DNA from: CAZPQV01 sp964588705
Lineage (GTDB): Bacteria > Bacteroidota > Bacteroidia > Flavobacteriales > Weeksellaceae
Direction of reading: 5' to 3'
Assembly: GCA_964588705.1 (NCBI GenBank)
Contig: CAZPQV010000059.1
Span: 1-12,228 of the forward strand
DNA: 12,228 nt
Made by a program: the position numbers and the translations under genes. Shown in pieces: positions 1 to 5,392 of this stretch. Below the pieces are notes generated by a model, which saw only the letters and a program-made list of their open reading frames with translations, was not told the DNA's origin and made no database searches. Position 1 is the stretch's first letter. Each line of letters starts with the position of its first letter.

Positions 1-441
1 TTTTTTCGGACGTAAAATGTATTGGTAAATTTCGCCTAAACCCGTGGAAATCGGTGCCATTTCGGGAGTACCGAGTTCCTTCGGAATGTCAACATTCTGA
101 AGTCGCTCCGCAACCTGTTGACGTGCCAAATACAAATCGACATCCTCATTAAACACGATGGTAATTACCGACAGTCCAAATCTTGAAAAACTTCTGATTT
201 GCTTAATTCCCTGAATATTATTGTTCACCTGCTCCAAAGGAAACGTAATGAAACGTTCCACATCGGGCGCACCCAAACTTGGCGAAACCGTTATGATTTG
301 CACCTGATTGTCGGTGATATCGGGAACGGCGTCTATCGGTAATTTTCTTAATTCAAATAAGCCATAAATGATTAAACCGAGCGTCATTAGAATGACAATC
401 AGTTTGTTCTTAATGGAAAATTCTATGATTTTATTTAACAT
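1..441 (-). CDS. CzcA/CusA-family heavy-metal efflux RND transporter, N-terminal part (runs off the left edge)
   Basis: Inner-membrane pump subunit of a tripartite proton-driven efflux system for metal cations (Co/Zn/Cd or Cu/Ag class). Only the first 147 codons are present; the frame is open to base 1. Reading the minus strand gives MLNKIIEFSIKNKLIVILM, the first transmembrane helix (about 10-28), then the family signature LRKLPIDAVPDITDNQVQI (about 30-50), PSLGAPDVERFITFPLEQ, and the start of the porter domain with GIKQIRSFSRFGLS and LARQQVAERL. The PDITDNQVQI and FPLEQ/GI patterns separate the metal (HME) branch from the AcrB drug branch. It begins 19 bp after the ferritin-VIT1 gene, so co-transcription is likely. 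CzcB- and TolC-type partners would be expected beyond the left edge. The exact metal cannot be told from this fragment; full-length relatives have over 1000 residues. Confidence 0.93.
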   Translation of the reverse strand, partial: MLNKIIEFSIKNKLIVILMTLGLIIYGLFELRKLPIDAVPDITDNQVQIITVSPSLGAPDVERFITFPLEQVNNNIQGIKQIRSFSRFGLSVITIVFNEDVDLYLARQQVAERLQNVDIPKELGTPEMAPISTGLGEIYQYILRPKK

Positions 442-460
442 TTTCTTTTCTGATATTTAA

Positions 461-1561
461 TTATCCGGCAACCGAAACACCAATGAGTTTTCCTATTCCG
501 AAAGTAATTGCTGCAGCTAATAAGCCGAAAATCACTTGACGAAAACCAGAGAACCAAACACTTTTACCCGTAAACAGTGTGATGGCGGAACCAATTAAAA
601 ACAAACCGACTGCACTGAAACCTGCACTCAAAAGAATCGCTTCTGTACCCTGAAGAAAGAAAAACGGAATTACAGGAATGATGGCACCCACCGCAAAAAG
701 CAGAAAAGAAGTGAATGCGGCTTCCATAGCTGAACCTTTCAGTTCCTCAGCATTGATGCCCAGTTCTTCTTTTACCAAAACTTCGTGTGCGTGAGATTTA
801 TTCTGCATAACGTCTTTTGCCATCTGTTCTGCCTGCTCCTGTGGAACACCCTTGGAACGGTAGATCAGCACAAGTTCACGTTCTTCACCTTCGGGATTGG
901 CTTCCAGTTCGTCCATTTCCAGAGAAATCTGATTTTCGTAAAGTTCCTGTGACGATTTTACAGAAATCCATTCGCCAAGAGCCATTGAAAGCGCTCCGGC
1001 TAAAAGTCCTGCCAAACCCGCGAGAAGAATTTCCTTCTGCCCAGAAGTTGCTCCGGCAATACCCATTACCAACGAAAAATTTGACACAAGACCGTCGTTT
1101 CCTCCGAGCACTGCAGCACGAAGTGCATTTCCTCCAACAGAGCGGTGACGTTTTTCGAATCTCGTGAGTTGATTGCCTGACATTTTAGGATTCTTTTCAA
1201 TCAAGTTCTGTAAAATTTTGACGTGAGCGTCGTCCGAAAATGACGGTTTAGAATTGGTACTGCGTCGTGCTTTTCCAATGGAACTTGAAAGACTTTTTTC
1301 AGTATCCATCAATACACCAAGCACATAATCGTAGCCAAGAACAGAGCCAATCCGTTTCAAAGTTTTTGCTCTTCCGGAAGGTTTTGGAAGATGTTCTTCG
1401 GAAAGTCCCATTTTTGTCAGAAAAGCTATAGCGTGTGATTTTTCGATCTCACTCATCTCCAGGAAAACTTCTTTTACAGCGGCATCTTCTTCTTTTTCAG
1501 CCAACAATCCATAAAGGAACGAAGCATCAACTTCGGTCTGAATATTTTTGAGATTCATCAT
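461..1561 (-). CDS. Er-VIT1 fusion: ferritin-like domain joined to a VIT1/CCC1 iron/manganese transporter
   Basis: 366-residue membrane protein with two modules. Residues about 1-130 form a ferritin-like (rubrerythrin/erythrin) domain: E10 in TEVDASFLY, E40 and H43 in EIEKSH, E88 in DTEKS and H113 are the likely di-iron ligands. Residues about 137-366 are a VIT1/CCC1 domain, marked by GGNALRAAVLGGNDGLVSNF (start about 143) and ALSMALGEWISVKSSQE (about 190-206), with about five membrane helices near 152-170, 177-198, 280-303, 308-331 and 340-364. The layout matches MbfA-type proteins, in which the ferritin-like domain senses or oxidises Fe2+ and the VIT1 part exports Fe or Mn across the membrane. 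It lies between a cytochrome b gene and a CzcA-type pump on the same strand, so metal export is the likely job. The start is the first of two tandem ATGs (MMNL); the second is equally possible. Confidence 0.92.
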   Translation of the reverse strand: MMNLKNIQTEVDASFLYGLLAEKEEDAAVKEVFLEMSEIEKSHAIAFLTKMGLSEEHLPKPSGRAKTLKRIGSVLGYDYVLGVLMDTEKSLSSSIGKARRSTNSKPSFSDDAHVKILQNLIEKNPKMSGNQLTRFEKRHRSVGGNALRAAVLGGNDGLVSNFSLVMGIAGATSGQKEILLAGLAGLLAGALSMALGEWISVKSSQELYENQISLEMDELEANPEGEERELVLIYRSKGVPQEQAEQMAKDVMQNKSHAHEVLVKEELGINAEELKGSAMEAAFTSFLLFAVGAIIPVIPFFFLQGTEAILLSAGFSAVGLFLIGSAITLFTGKSVWFSGFRQVIFGLLAAAITFGIGKLIGVSVAG

Positions 1562-1664
1562 TTTAATTTTAAAGGATTAAGATACGAACAAATGCCCTCA
1601 AAAGCCAAGTTTCAACATTCTTAAACCGCTTGATTACCGGACATTTATAATTGTTCTAAATAGT

Positions 1665-2231
1665 TTACTCGCCTCCAATCATTTTGGAAGCAACCCGTTT
1701 TTTATCTGTTGTTTCGGCAATCACAATTCCTGTAAAATGTACCAGTACAAACGTTGGCAACCAATACACAGCAAATTTGTGAACTTCCTCGGCGCGCTCC
1801 ATCATTGCTTCGCTGCCCAATTCATACATCAACACAACACCGGTACCAATCTGCAACGCCAATAAAATGTAGAATATAATATAAAGGAATCCCTGAAACT
1901 TCTCCTTTCCAACAGACGAGGATGAAAAAGGATTTGGAAATTTCACGCCTTTTACAAACATATAAGCCAATCTCAACAAATACGCAAATACCAGAACGTA
2001 AGCAAAGTTGATATGCCAATCGAACATCGGATTGATGATGCTTTTGGCAATAGCACGAAGACTTTCATCCGGCAACTTTAGATTCTCTTTGGCAAGACCT
2101 TCCGAAACCGCAGCGGAGATCGTTTTTCGCGACATCCAATACATTCTTAGAAAACCGGTTATAAAAAGTACGGACATTACAGCAGCAATCGCCCAGTGAA
2201 TTATTCTGTGAAGTTTTGTGAATTTTTTCAT
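1665..2231 (-). CDS. Cytochrome b561-like (cytochrome b/b6 domain) membrane protein
   Basis: 188-residue four-helix membrane protein resembling the b-haem subunits of Ni/Fe-hydrogenase and cytochrome b561 families. Predicted helices are near residues 10-30, 72-93, 113-136 and 152-172. Histidines lie where haem ligands are expected: H8 and H12 in LHRIIHW at the start of helix 1, H73 in DWHINFAYV (helix 2), and H151 and H165 in EEVHKFAVYWLPTFVLVHF (helix 4). Such proteins pass electrons between the quinone pool and a partner; no partner dehydrogenase is visible here. A weak promoter-like TAACTTTA lies on the minus strand at 2272-2279 without a clear -33 box. The neighbours are a His-rich membrane protein upstream and the ferritin-VIT1 gene 103 bp downstream, so electron delivery to a metal-redox step is a reasonable inference only. 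Family assignment is firm; the role is open. Confidence 0.85.
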   Translation of the reverse strand: MKKFTKLHRIIHWAIAAVMSVLFITGFLRMYWMSRKTISAAVSEGLAKENLKLPDESLRAIAKSIINPMFDWHINFAYVLVFAYLLRLAYMFVKGVKFPNPFSSSSVGKEKFQGFLYIIFYILLALQIGTGVVLMYELGSEAMMERAEEVHKFAVYWLPTFVLVHFTGIVIAETTDKKRVASKMIGGE

Positions 2232-2309
2232 TGCATTTGATTTTTTAATAAAAAACCTTGATTTTGTAATATAAAGTTACGAAGAGAAAAAGGCCGGAAT
2301 TAATAATAT

Positions 2310-2342
2310 AACCGACTAATTTCGGTTTATTGACAACTGTCA
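2310..2342 (-). terminator. Two adjacent inverted repeats after the DUF2231-like gene; weak terminator or operator
   Basis: AACCGA (2310-2315) pairs with TCGGTT (2322-2327) across a 6-nt loop. Next to it lies TGACA-AC-TGTCA (2331-2342), a 12-bp palindrome with 5-bp arms. On the minus strand they fall 18 to 50 nt after the stop codon at 2361. An AT-rich stretch follows, but not a clean U-tract. They could end the DUF2231-like transcript or act as an operator for the cytochrome b gene (start 2231). Confidence 0.35.
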
Positions 2343-2360
2343 TATTTTTTTGAAATACAA

Positions 2361-2873
2361 CTAATCATCATCCCTTTCACTATTTTGGATGTTTTCCAAA
2401 CCACTGCCGTTGTCGCCATTTTGAAAGGTCGTTCCGCTTCGGATTTCTGTATGTCGAATTTCACCTCCGGTTCTTCCGGCTTCAAAAGCAAAATACAGCG
2501 TCGCTGCAGAAACAACGAGCAAAACAACAGGCATAAACTTATTAATCAGAAGATTTTTAAAGCTTGATAACAATCCAACTAAAGCAACGCCGCCCAATAC
2601 ATAAGACAGCGACGCAAAAATTTCTGCTGCTTCTTCGTGAGCGCTGATGAGTGCTTCAGAAACTCCGGGAAGTCCTTCAACAGCTCCTTCGGCTCCTTCG
2701 CCGGTAGCCATTGCAAGTACAGATGCCATTGCTCCAAGAACAAATGTGATGTAAGCGTTTCGTTTAGAAACTTCGGATTTTGTGAAAATTGCGATTAGGA
2801 GGATGATTACTCCTACAATAGGAAATATGATTGGCAAATGGTTAACCACCAAATGCAGATGTGCATTATTCAT
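2361..2873 (-). CDS. Four-helix membrane protein with conserved-looking histidines (DUF2231-like)
   Basis: 170 residues, four predicted membrane helices near 9-29, 40-57, 84-104 and 112-131, and a soluble acidic tail ending SERDDD. The N-terminus HLHLVVNHLPIIFPIVGVI recalls the LHPxxVHFP opening of DUF2231 membrane proteins. H5, H7 and H12 cluster at helix 1, H79 (SAHEEAAEIF) precedes helix 3, and H141 (IRHTEIR) follows helix 4; such spacing could hold a haem or a metal, but this is inference. Residues 58-72 (GEGAEGAVEGLPGVSE) form a Gly/Glu-rich loop between helices 2 and 3. The gene sits 89 bp after a small secreted protein and 129 bp before a cytochrome b gene, all on one strand, so it may be part of the same metal or electron-transfer unit. 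No biochemical function is known to me for this family. Confidence 0.7.
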   Translation of the reverse strand: MNNAHLHLVVNHLPIIFPIVGVIILLIAIFTKSEVSKRNAYITFVLGAMASVLAMATGEGAEGAVEGLPGVSEALISAHEEAAEIFASLSYVLGGVALVGLLSSFKNLLINKFMPVVLLVVSAATLYFAFEAGRTGGEIRHTEIRSGTTFQNGDNGSGLENIQNSERDDD

Positions 2874-2962
2874 TTTGATTTAATTTATAGTTAAAAATAA
2901 GAATGCGATAATGCGTCAGAAACTAATTCTAACCACAATATCATTTTTCTAAAACTGATAAA

Positions 2963-3346
2963 TTAAATCTTAGGCGGTTGCCAGATTTTCTGTAAGACAG
3001 ATGGGTAAAAAGATTCGGAATAAGCGAAATTATGCTCGTTCTCTAAATTAAGACACTTGTGTTCGAAACTGAATTCTATCTTTTTTGGCGCCACTGAAGG
3101 AACCAATGAAATGGACGAAAAATCGATTTTCTTAAACGGCAGTTTCATATCCTGATCATAGTCGCCATCAATACCATGATCTTCCAAATAATGCATTGTG
3201 AAGAAATCAGTGAAGGTAGTGCCATGATCGCGGAGTTTGTGAGAAATATAATGCTCAACGAGCACAGGCAACTTCAGCACCTGTCTTACCTCTGTAAAAG
3301 AAAAGAGATAAATGACAATAAAGAAATATGCAATATATTTTTTCAC
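2963..3346 (-). CDS. Small secreted protein of unknown function, heading the metal-efflux cluster
   Basis: 127 residues. The N-terminus MKKYIAYFFIVIYLFSFTEV is a signal peptide or single membrane anchor. The mature part holds H32, H36, H41 and H52 in EHYISHKLRDHG and MHYLEDHG, an acidic patch DGDYDQD followed by MKLPFK, H96 and H105, and the ending YPSVLQKIWQPPKI. I recognise this shape (signal peptide, FLxxHY segment, MKLPFK, terminal IWQPPKI) as a short family that often precedes CusA/CzcA-type efflux genes in Bacteroidota; its function is unknown to me. Periplasmic metal binding by the histidines is conceivable but unproven. The start is GTG at 3346: the preceding in-frame codon (3347-3349) is the stop TAG, and the next in-frame Met comes after the signal peptide. 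A promoter -7 box lies just upstream at 3363-3370. Confidence 0.75.
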   Translation of the reverse strand: MKKYIAYFFIVIYLFSFTEVRQVLKLPVLVEHYISHKLRDHGTTFTDFFTMHYLEDHGIDGDYDQDMKLPFKKIDFSSISLVPSVAPKKIEFSFEHKCLNLENEHNFAYSESFYPSVLQKIWQPPKI

Positions 3347-3362
3347 CTATGTTTTTCTGAAA

Positions 3363-3383
3363 CAAAATTAGAAAGAATTTCTA
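3363..3383 (-). promoter_or_regulatory. Promoter -7 box overlapped by a TAGAAA-N3-TTTCTA palindrome
   Basis: On the minus strand TAATTTTG (3363-3370) matches the Bacteroidota -7 consensus TAnnTTTG exactly, placing the transcription start about 10 nt before the GTG codon at 3346. No good -33 TTG is seen at the usual distance. A perfect inverted repeat TAGAAA-GAA-TTTCTA spans 3369-3383 and shares two bases with the -7 box, so a bound protein would cover the core promoter. The cognate regulator is not in this window. Confidence 0.5.
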
Positions 3384-3425
3384 TTGAAAACACCACAGAT
3401 TGAAATTTAGATTTATTTTAAATAA

Positions 3426-3764
3426 TCATTTGATTAAGCCTCTTTTGAACTTACTCATTCTCACAATTAAATCATAAGGAATTTCTTTGTTTAAGGGAAA
3501 CTGAACAGAACCTTTTCCCTGTTTATACGCCGATAACTCCTCACTAAACGCGTTTTGACCGGCAGGCGTAGCATAAAACCCAATATGATTTTTAAAAGCT
3601 CCATAGTAAACCAACGGCTTTCCTTTAAAATAAATCCCCGGCATTCCGTAGCCAATTTTTTCGGTAGCATCAGAAATTTCATCAAAAATCCGTTTTCTGA
3701 TTTCAAAAAGAATTTCCTGCACATTGGCAGGAAATCCATTGATATAACGTTCAACGTCGTTCAT
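3426..3764 (-). CDS. DUF1801 (YdhG-like) domain protein
   Basis: 112-residue cytosolic protein and the last gene of the likely tpx operon. It shows the family pattern: N-terminal VERYINGFPANVQEILFEIRKRI helix, then EKIGYGMPGIYFKGKPLVYYGAFKNHIGFYATP (about 36-68), the core with the conserved G-Y-G-M-P turn and the K-x-H-I-G-F-Y strand, and a C-terminal helix around FPLNKEIPYDLIVRMSKFK. The length is normal for the family. The fold is known from structural genomics, but no reaction is established; some members are found with stress or iron-related genes. It starts 22 bp after the VOC gene stop and no promoter-like element separates them. No terminator hairpin is evident after its stop; the next 80 bp hold the promoter of the following minus-strand gene. 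Confidence 0.88.
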   Translation of the reverse strand: MNDVERYINGFPANVQEILFEIRKRIFDEISDATEKIGYGMPGIYFKGKPLVYYGAFKNHIGFYATPAGQNAFSEELSAYKQGKGSVQFPLNKEIPYDLIVRMSKFKRGLIK

Positions 3765-3786
3765 ACAATTTAATTATACTGGAAAT

Positions 3787-4221
3787 TTAATTAGATGCTT
3801 CGTTGTAATTAATCATCCAGCATGTTCCGAAACGATCAACCAAACTTCCCCAATAATCGCCCCAAAACTGATCTTCCATTGGCGATTCGACTTCGCCACC
3901 TTCGGACAGTTCCGAAAAAATTCGGTCGGCTTCTTCGCGAGAATCGGGATGAATACTGATGTAAGCGTTGGTTCCGGCGGCGTACGGTTTGCCCATTCCA
4001 GGCATGGTATCGCTGCCCATCAAAACTTCGTCACCTACTTTTATGGAAACGTGCATCACTCGGTTCTTCAGTTCTTCGGGAACTTCATAACCTTCCTGTG
4101 GAGGCATGTCGCCCATTTTCATTATGCCGAATTCGGTAAATTCTGTTTTGAATACTTTCTTGTAAAAATTGAATGCTTCTTCGCACGTTCCGTCAAAGTT
4201 CAGGTAAGGGTTTAGTTTCAT
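3787..4221 (-). CDS. VOC-superfamily (PhnB-like glyoxalase/bleomycin-resistance fold) protein
   Basis: 144 residues. The opening MKLNPYLNFDGTCEEAFNFYKKVF is the hallmark of the PhnB-like branch of the vicinal oxygen chelate superfamily, followed by F-G-I-M-K-M-G-D-M and the strand VMHVSIKVGDEVLMGSD. A second module contains TNAYISIHPDSREEADRIFSELSEGGEVESPMEDQFWGDYWGSLVDRFGTCWMINY, where the D-x-F-W-G-x-x-W-G-x-x-x-D-x-F-G signature is clear. Some relatives are annotated as 3-demethylubiquinone methyltransferase, which this sequence does not support; members usually bind a metal or a small hydrophobic ligand, and the substrate here is unknown. It lies 25 bp after the cupin gene and 22 bp before the DUF1801 gene, so it is probably co-transcribed from the tpx promoter. 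Confidence 0.9.
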   Translation of the reverse strand: MKLNPYLNFDGTCEEAFNFYKKVFKTEFTEFGIMKMGDMPPQEGYEVPEELKNRVMHVSIKVGDEVLMGSDTMPGMGKPYAAGTNAYISIHPDSREEADRIFSELSEGGEVESPMEDQFWGDYWGSLVDRFGTCWMINYNEASN

Positions 4222-4246
4222 AATTTTTTGCTGAATTTAATGAATA

Positions 4247-4576
4247 TTACTTTCCTTTAATCATTGTCAGCAACATTTTAAACCTTTCTACACCATGAAG
4301 TGAGTGAGGAATTCCGGCAGGCATTATGATTGATTCGTTTTCTGAAACGGTGAATTTTTCACCTCCGATAGTGATGTCTACTTTTCCTTCCAATACTTCT
4401 ACCAACGCATCGTAAGGTGTAGTATGTTCAGAAAGGCCTTCCTCTTTATCAAAAGAAAATAATGTGATGTTTCCGGCTTCGTTCTTCAAAACCTGTTTGC
4501 TCACCACGCCACCATCGGAATAATCAATCATTTCCTTAAAACTGAGGACTTTTGCTTTGTCGAATGTTTTCGCCAT
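4247..4576 (-). CDS. Small single-domain cupin protein
   Basis: 109 residues, one cupin barrel. Cupin motif 1 reads EEGLSEHTTPYDALVEVLEGKVDITIGG (about 45-72), keeping H51 but with Thr-Thr in place of the second histidine of a full H-x-H metal site. Motif 2 reads ENESIIMPAGIPHSLHGVERFKMLL (about 79-103) with H91 and H94. Metal binding is therefore possible but not assured; many small cupins of this kind have no known substrate. The N-terminal stretch VLSFKEMIDYSDGGVVSKQVLKNEAGNITLFSFDKEEG is typical of a Bacteroidota and Firmicutes subgroup of about 105-115 residues. It is the second gene after tpx (47-bp gap), with no obvious promoter between them, and precedes the VOC gene by 25 bp. Confidence 0.9.
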   Translation of the reverse strand: MAKTFDKAKVLSFKEMIDYSDGGVVSKQVLKNEAGNITLFSFDKEEGLSEHTTPYDALVEVLEGKVDITIGGEKFTVSENESIIMPAGIPHSLHGVERFKMLLTMIKGK

Positions 4577-4623
4577 AATCTTTAATTAAACAGATCAGAC
4601 ACTAAATTTATTAAAACGACTAA

Positions 4624-5121
4624 TTATTTCAAAGCGTTAATAGCTGCTTCGTAATTTGGCTCATCGGTGATTTCCGGAACCTGTTCAGTATAAAGAATCT
4701 TCCCGTCTTCATCGGTTACAATTACCGCTCTGCTCAAAAGTTTTTCCAAAGGACCATCGGTAAGTGTTACGCCGTATTCATCTCCAAAATTACTTCTGAA
4801 ATCAGAAAGCGACTCTACATTATTCAACCCTTCTGCTGCACAGAATCTTCCCAAAGCAAAAGGTAAATCTCTTGAAACGTTAATCACCACAGCATTATCC
4901 AATTTTGCGGCTTCTTCATTAAATCTTCTTGCTGATGCTGCGCAAACGCCCGTATCTACACTTGGAAAAATGTTGAACACTTTCTTCTTTCCTGCATAAC
5001 TTGAAAGATTTCTTGGTTCCAGTTTTTCATTAATAAGATTAAAATCTTTAACGGTTGCTCCTACTTCCGGAAGATTACCAACTGTATTTACAGCATCCCC
5101 GTGTAATTTAATATTTGCCAT
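4624..5121 (-). CDS. tpx: Thiol peroxidase (Tpx, atypical 2-Cys peroxiredoxin)
   Basis: 165 residues, the usual size. Reduces hydrogen peroxide and organic hydroperoxides with thioredoxin as electron donor in the cytosol. The peroxidatic cysteine is C60 in FPSVDTGVCAASARRFNEEA and the resolving cysteine is C94 in LPFALGRFCAAEG, both in the standard Tpx positions; the N-terminal GNLPEVGATVKDFNL and the C-terminal TDEPNYEAAINALK also fit. One change from the common pattern is Gly58 where most Tpx proteins have Pro next to the VC pair (TGVC rather than TPVC), which still keeps the active-site Thr. It heads a four-gene minus-strand run (tpx, cupin, VOC, DUF1801). A consensus -7 box lies 23 nt upstream of the start. 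Divergent icd is 271 bp away. Confidence 0.96.
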   Translation of the reverse strand: MANIKLHGDAVNTVGNLPEVGATVKDFNLINEKLEPRNLSSYAGKKKVFNIFPSVDTGVCAASARRFNEEAAKLDNAVVINVSRDLPFALGRFCAAEGLNNVESLSDFRSNFGDEYGVTLTDGPLEKLLSRAVIVTDEDGKILYTEQVPEITDEPNYEAAINALK

Positions 5122-5143
5122 ATTTTTATTATTTTGATTCCTT

Positions 5144-5151
5144 CAAAATTA
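5144..5151 (-). promoter_or_regulatory. Promoter -7 box for the tpx operon
   Basis: Minus-strand TAATTTTG fits TAnnTTTG exactly and lies 22 bases before the tpx ATG (5121). The nearest TTG upstream on that strand (5177-5179) is 25 bp away, longer than the usual 17-23 bp, so the -33 element is uncertain. The same octamer precedes the small secreted-protein gene at 3363-3370. Confidence 0.55.
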
Positions 5152-5250
5152 GACAATTTTATCTGAAATAGTTTTACAAGAAAGGTTAAATTAATCTTAA
5201 ATACTCTTAATAACACGATTTCTGAATAAAATAAGTTCTACCATGGATTA

Positions 5251-5306
5251 AAGATGATGGTTTGAAAGACTTGGCAGAATATATTTTTTTATCATCTTAT
5301 GCATAA
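5251..5306. repeat. Inverted repeats in the tpx-icd divergent region
   Basis: AAGATGAT (5251-5258) and ATCATCTT (5291-5298) are perfect 8-bp inverted copies separated by 32 bases. A separate 10-bp palindrome, TTATGCATAA, lies at 5297-5306. Both are upstream of the icd and tpx core promoters. They could be operator sites or a hairpin; the long loop makes a terminator unlikely and there is no gene to terminate. Confidence 0.4.
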
Positions 5307-5350
5307 ACTAAAATTTAGATGAAATACGAAGTTATTCGCTTCAAAATCAC

Positions 5351-5358
5351 TAAATTTG
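5351..5358 (+). promoter_or_regulatory. icd: Promoter -7 box for icd
   Basis: TAAATTTG matches the Bacteroidota -7 consensus exactly and lies 34 bases before the icd ATG, giving a leader of roughly 30 nt. No TTG is found at the expected -33 distance (about 5328-5334), so the promoter may be weak or activator-assisted. Confidence 0.5.
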
Positions 5359-5392
5359 TGGGTTTAAAATTTCGAATAAAAATTACACGATA

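Noticed and set aside
817..1167. 116-codon open frame on the plus strand inside the ferritin-VIT1 gene
   Set aside because: It is antisense to a gene with clear domain signatures, has no promoter or family resemblance, and its composition is what the opposite strand of that gene would give.
2901..2916. Short repeated TGCG (GAATGCGATAATGCGTC) upstream of the DUF2231-like gene
   Set aside because: Too short to separate from chance, not clearly inverted or phased with any promoter element.
3787..4221. Naming the VOC protein 3-demethylubiquinone-9 3-methyltransferase
   Set aside because: That name is a propagated annotation for PhnB-like proteins; no methyltransferase motif is present.
5303..5323. 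Tiny frame MHKLKFR ahead of icd as a possible leader peptide
   Set aside because: Seven codons lying before the predicted -7 box, with no terminator or alternative hairpins after it.
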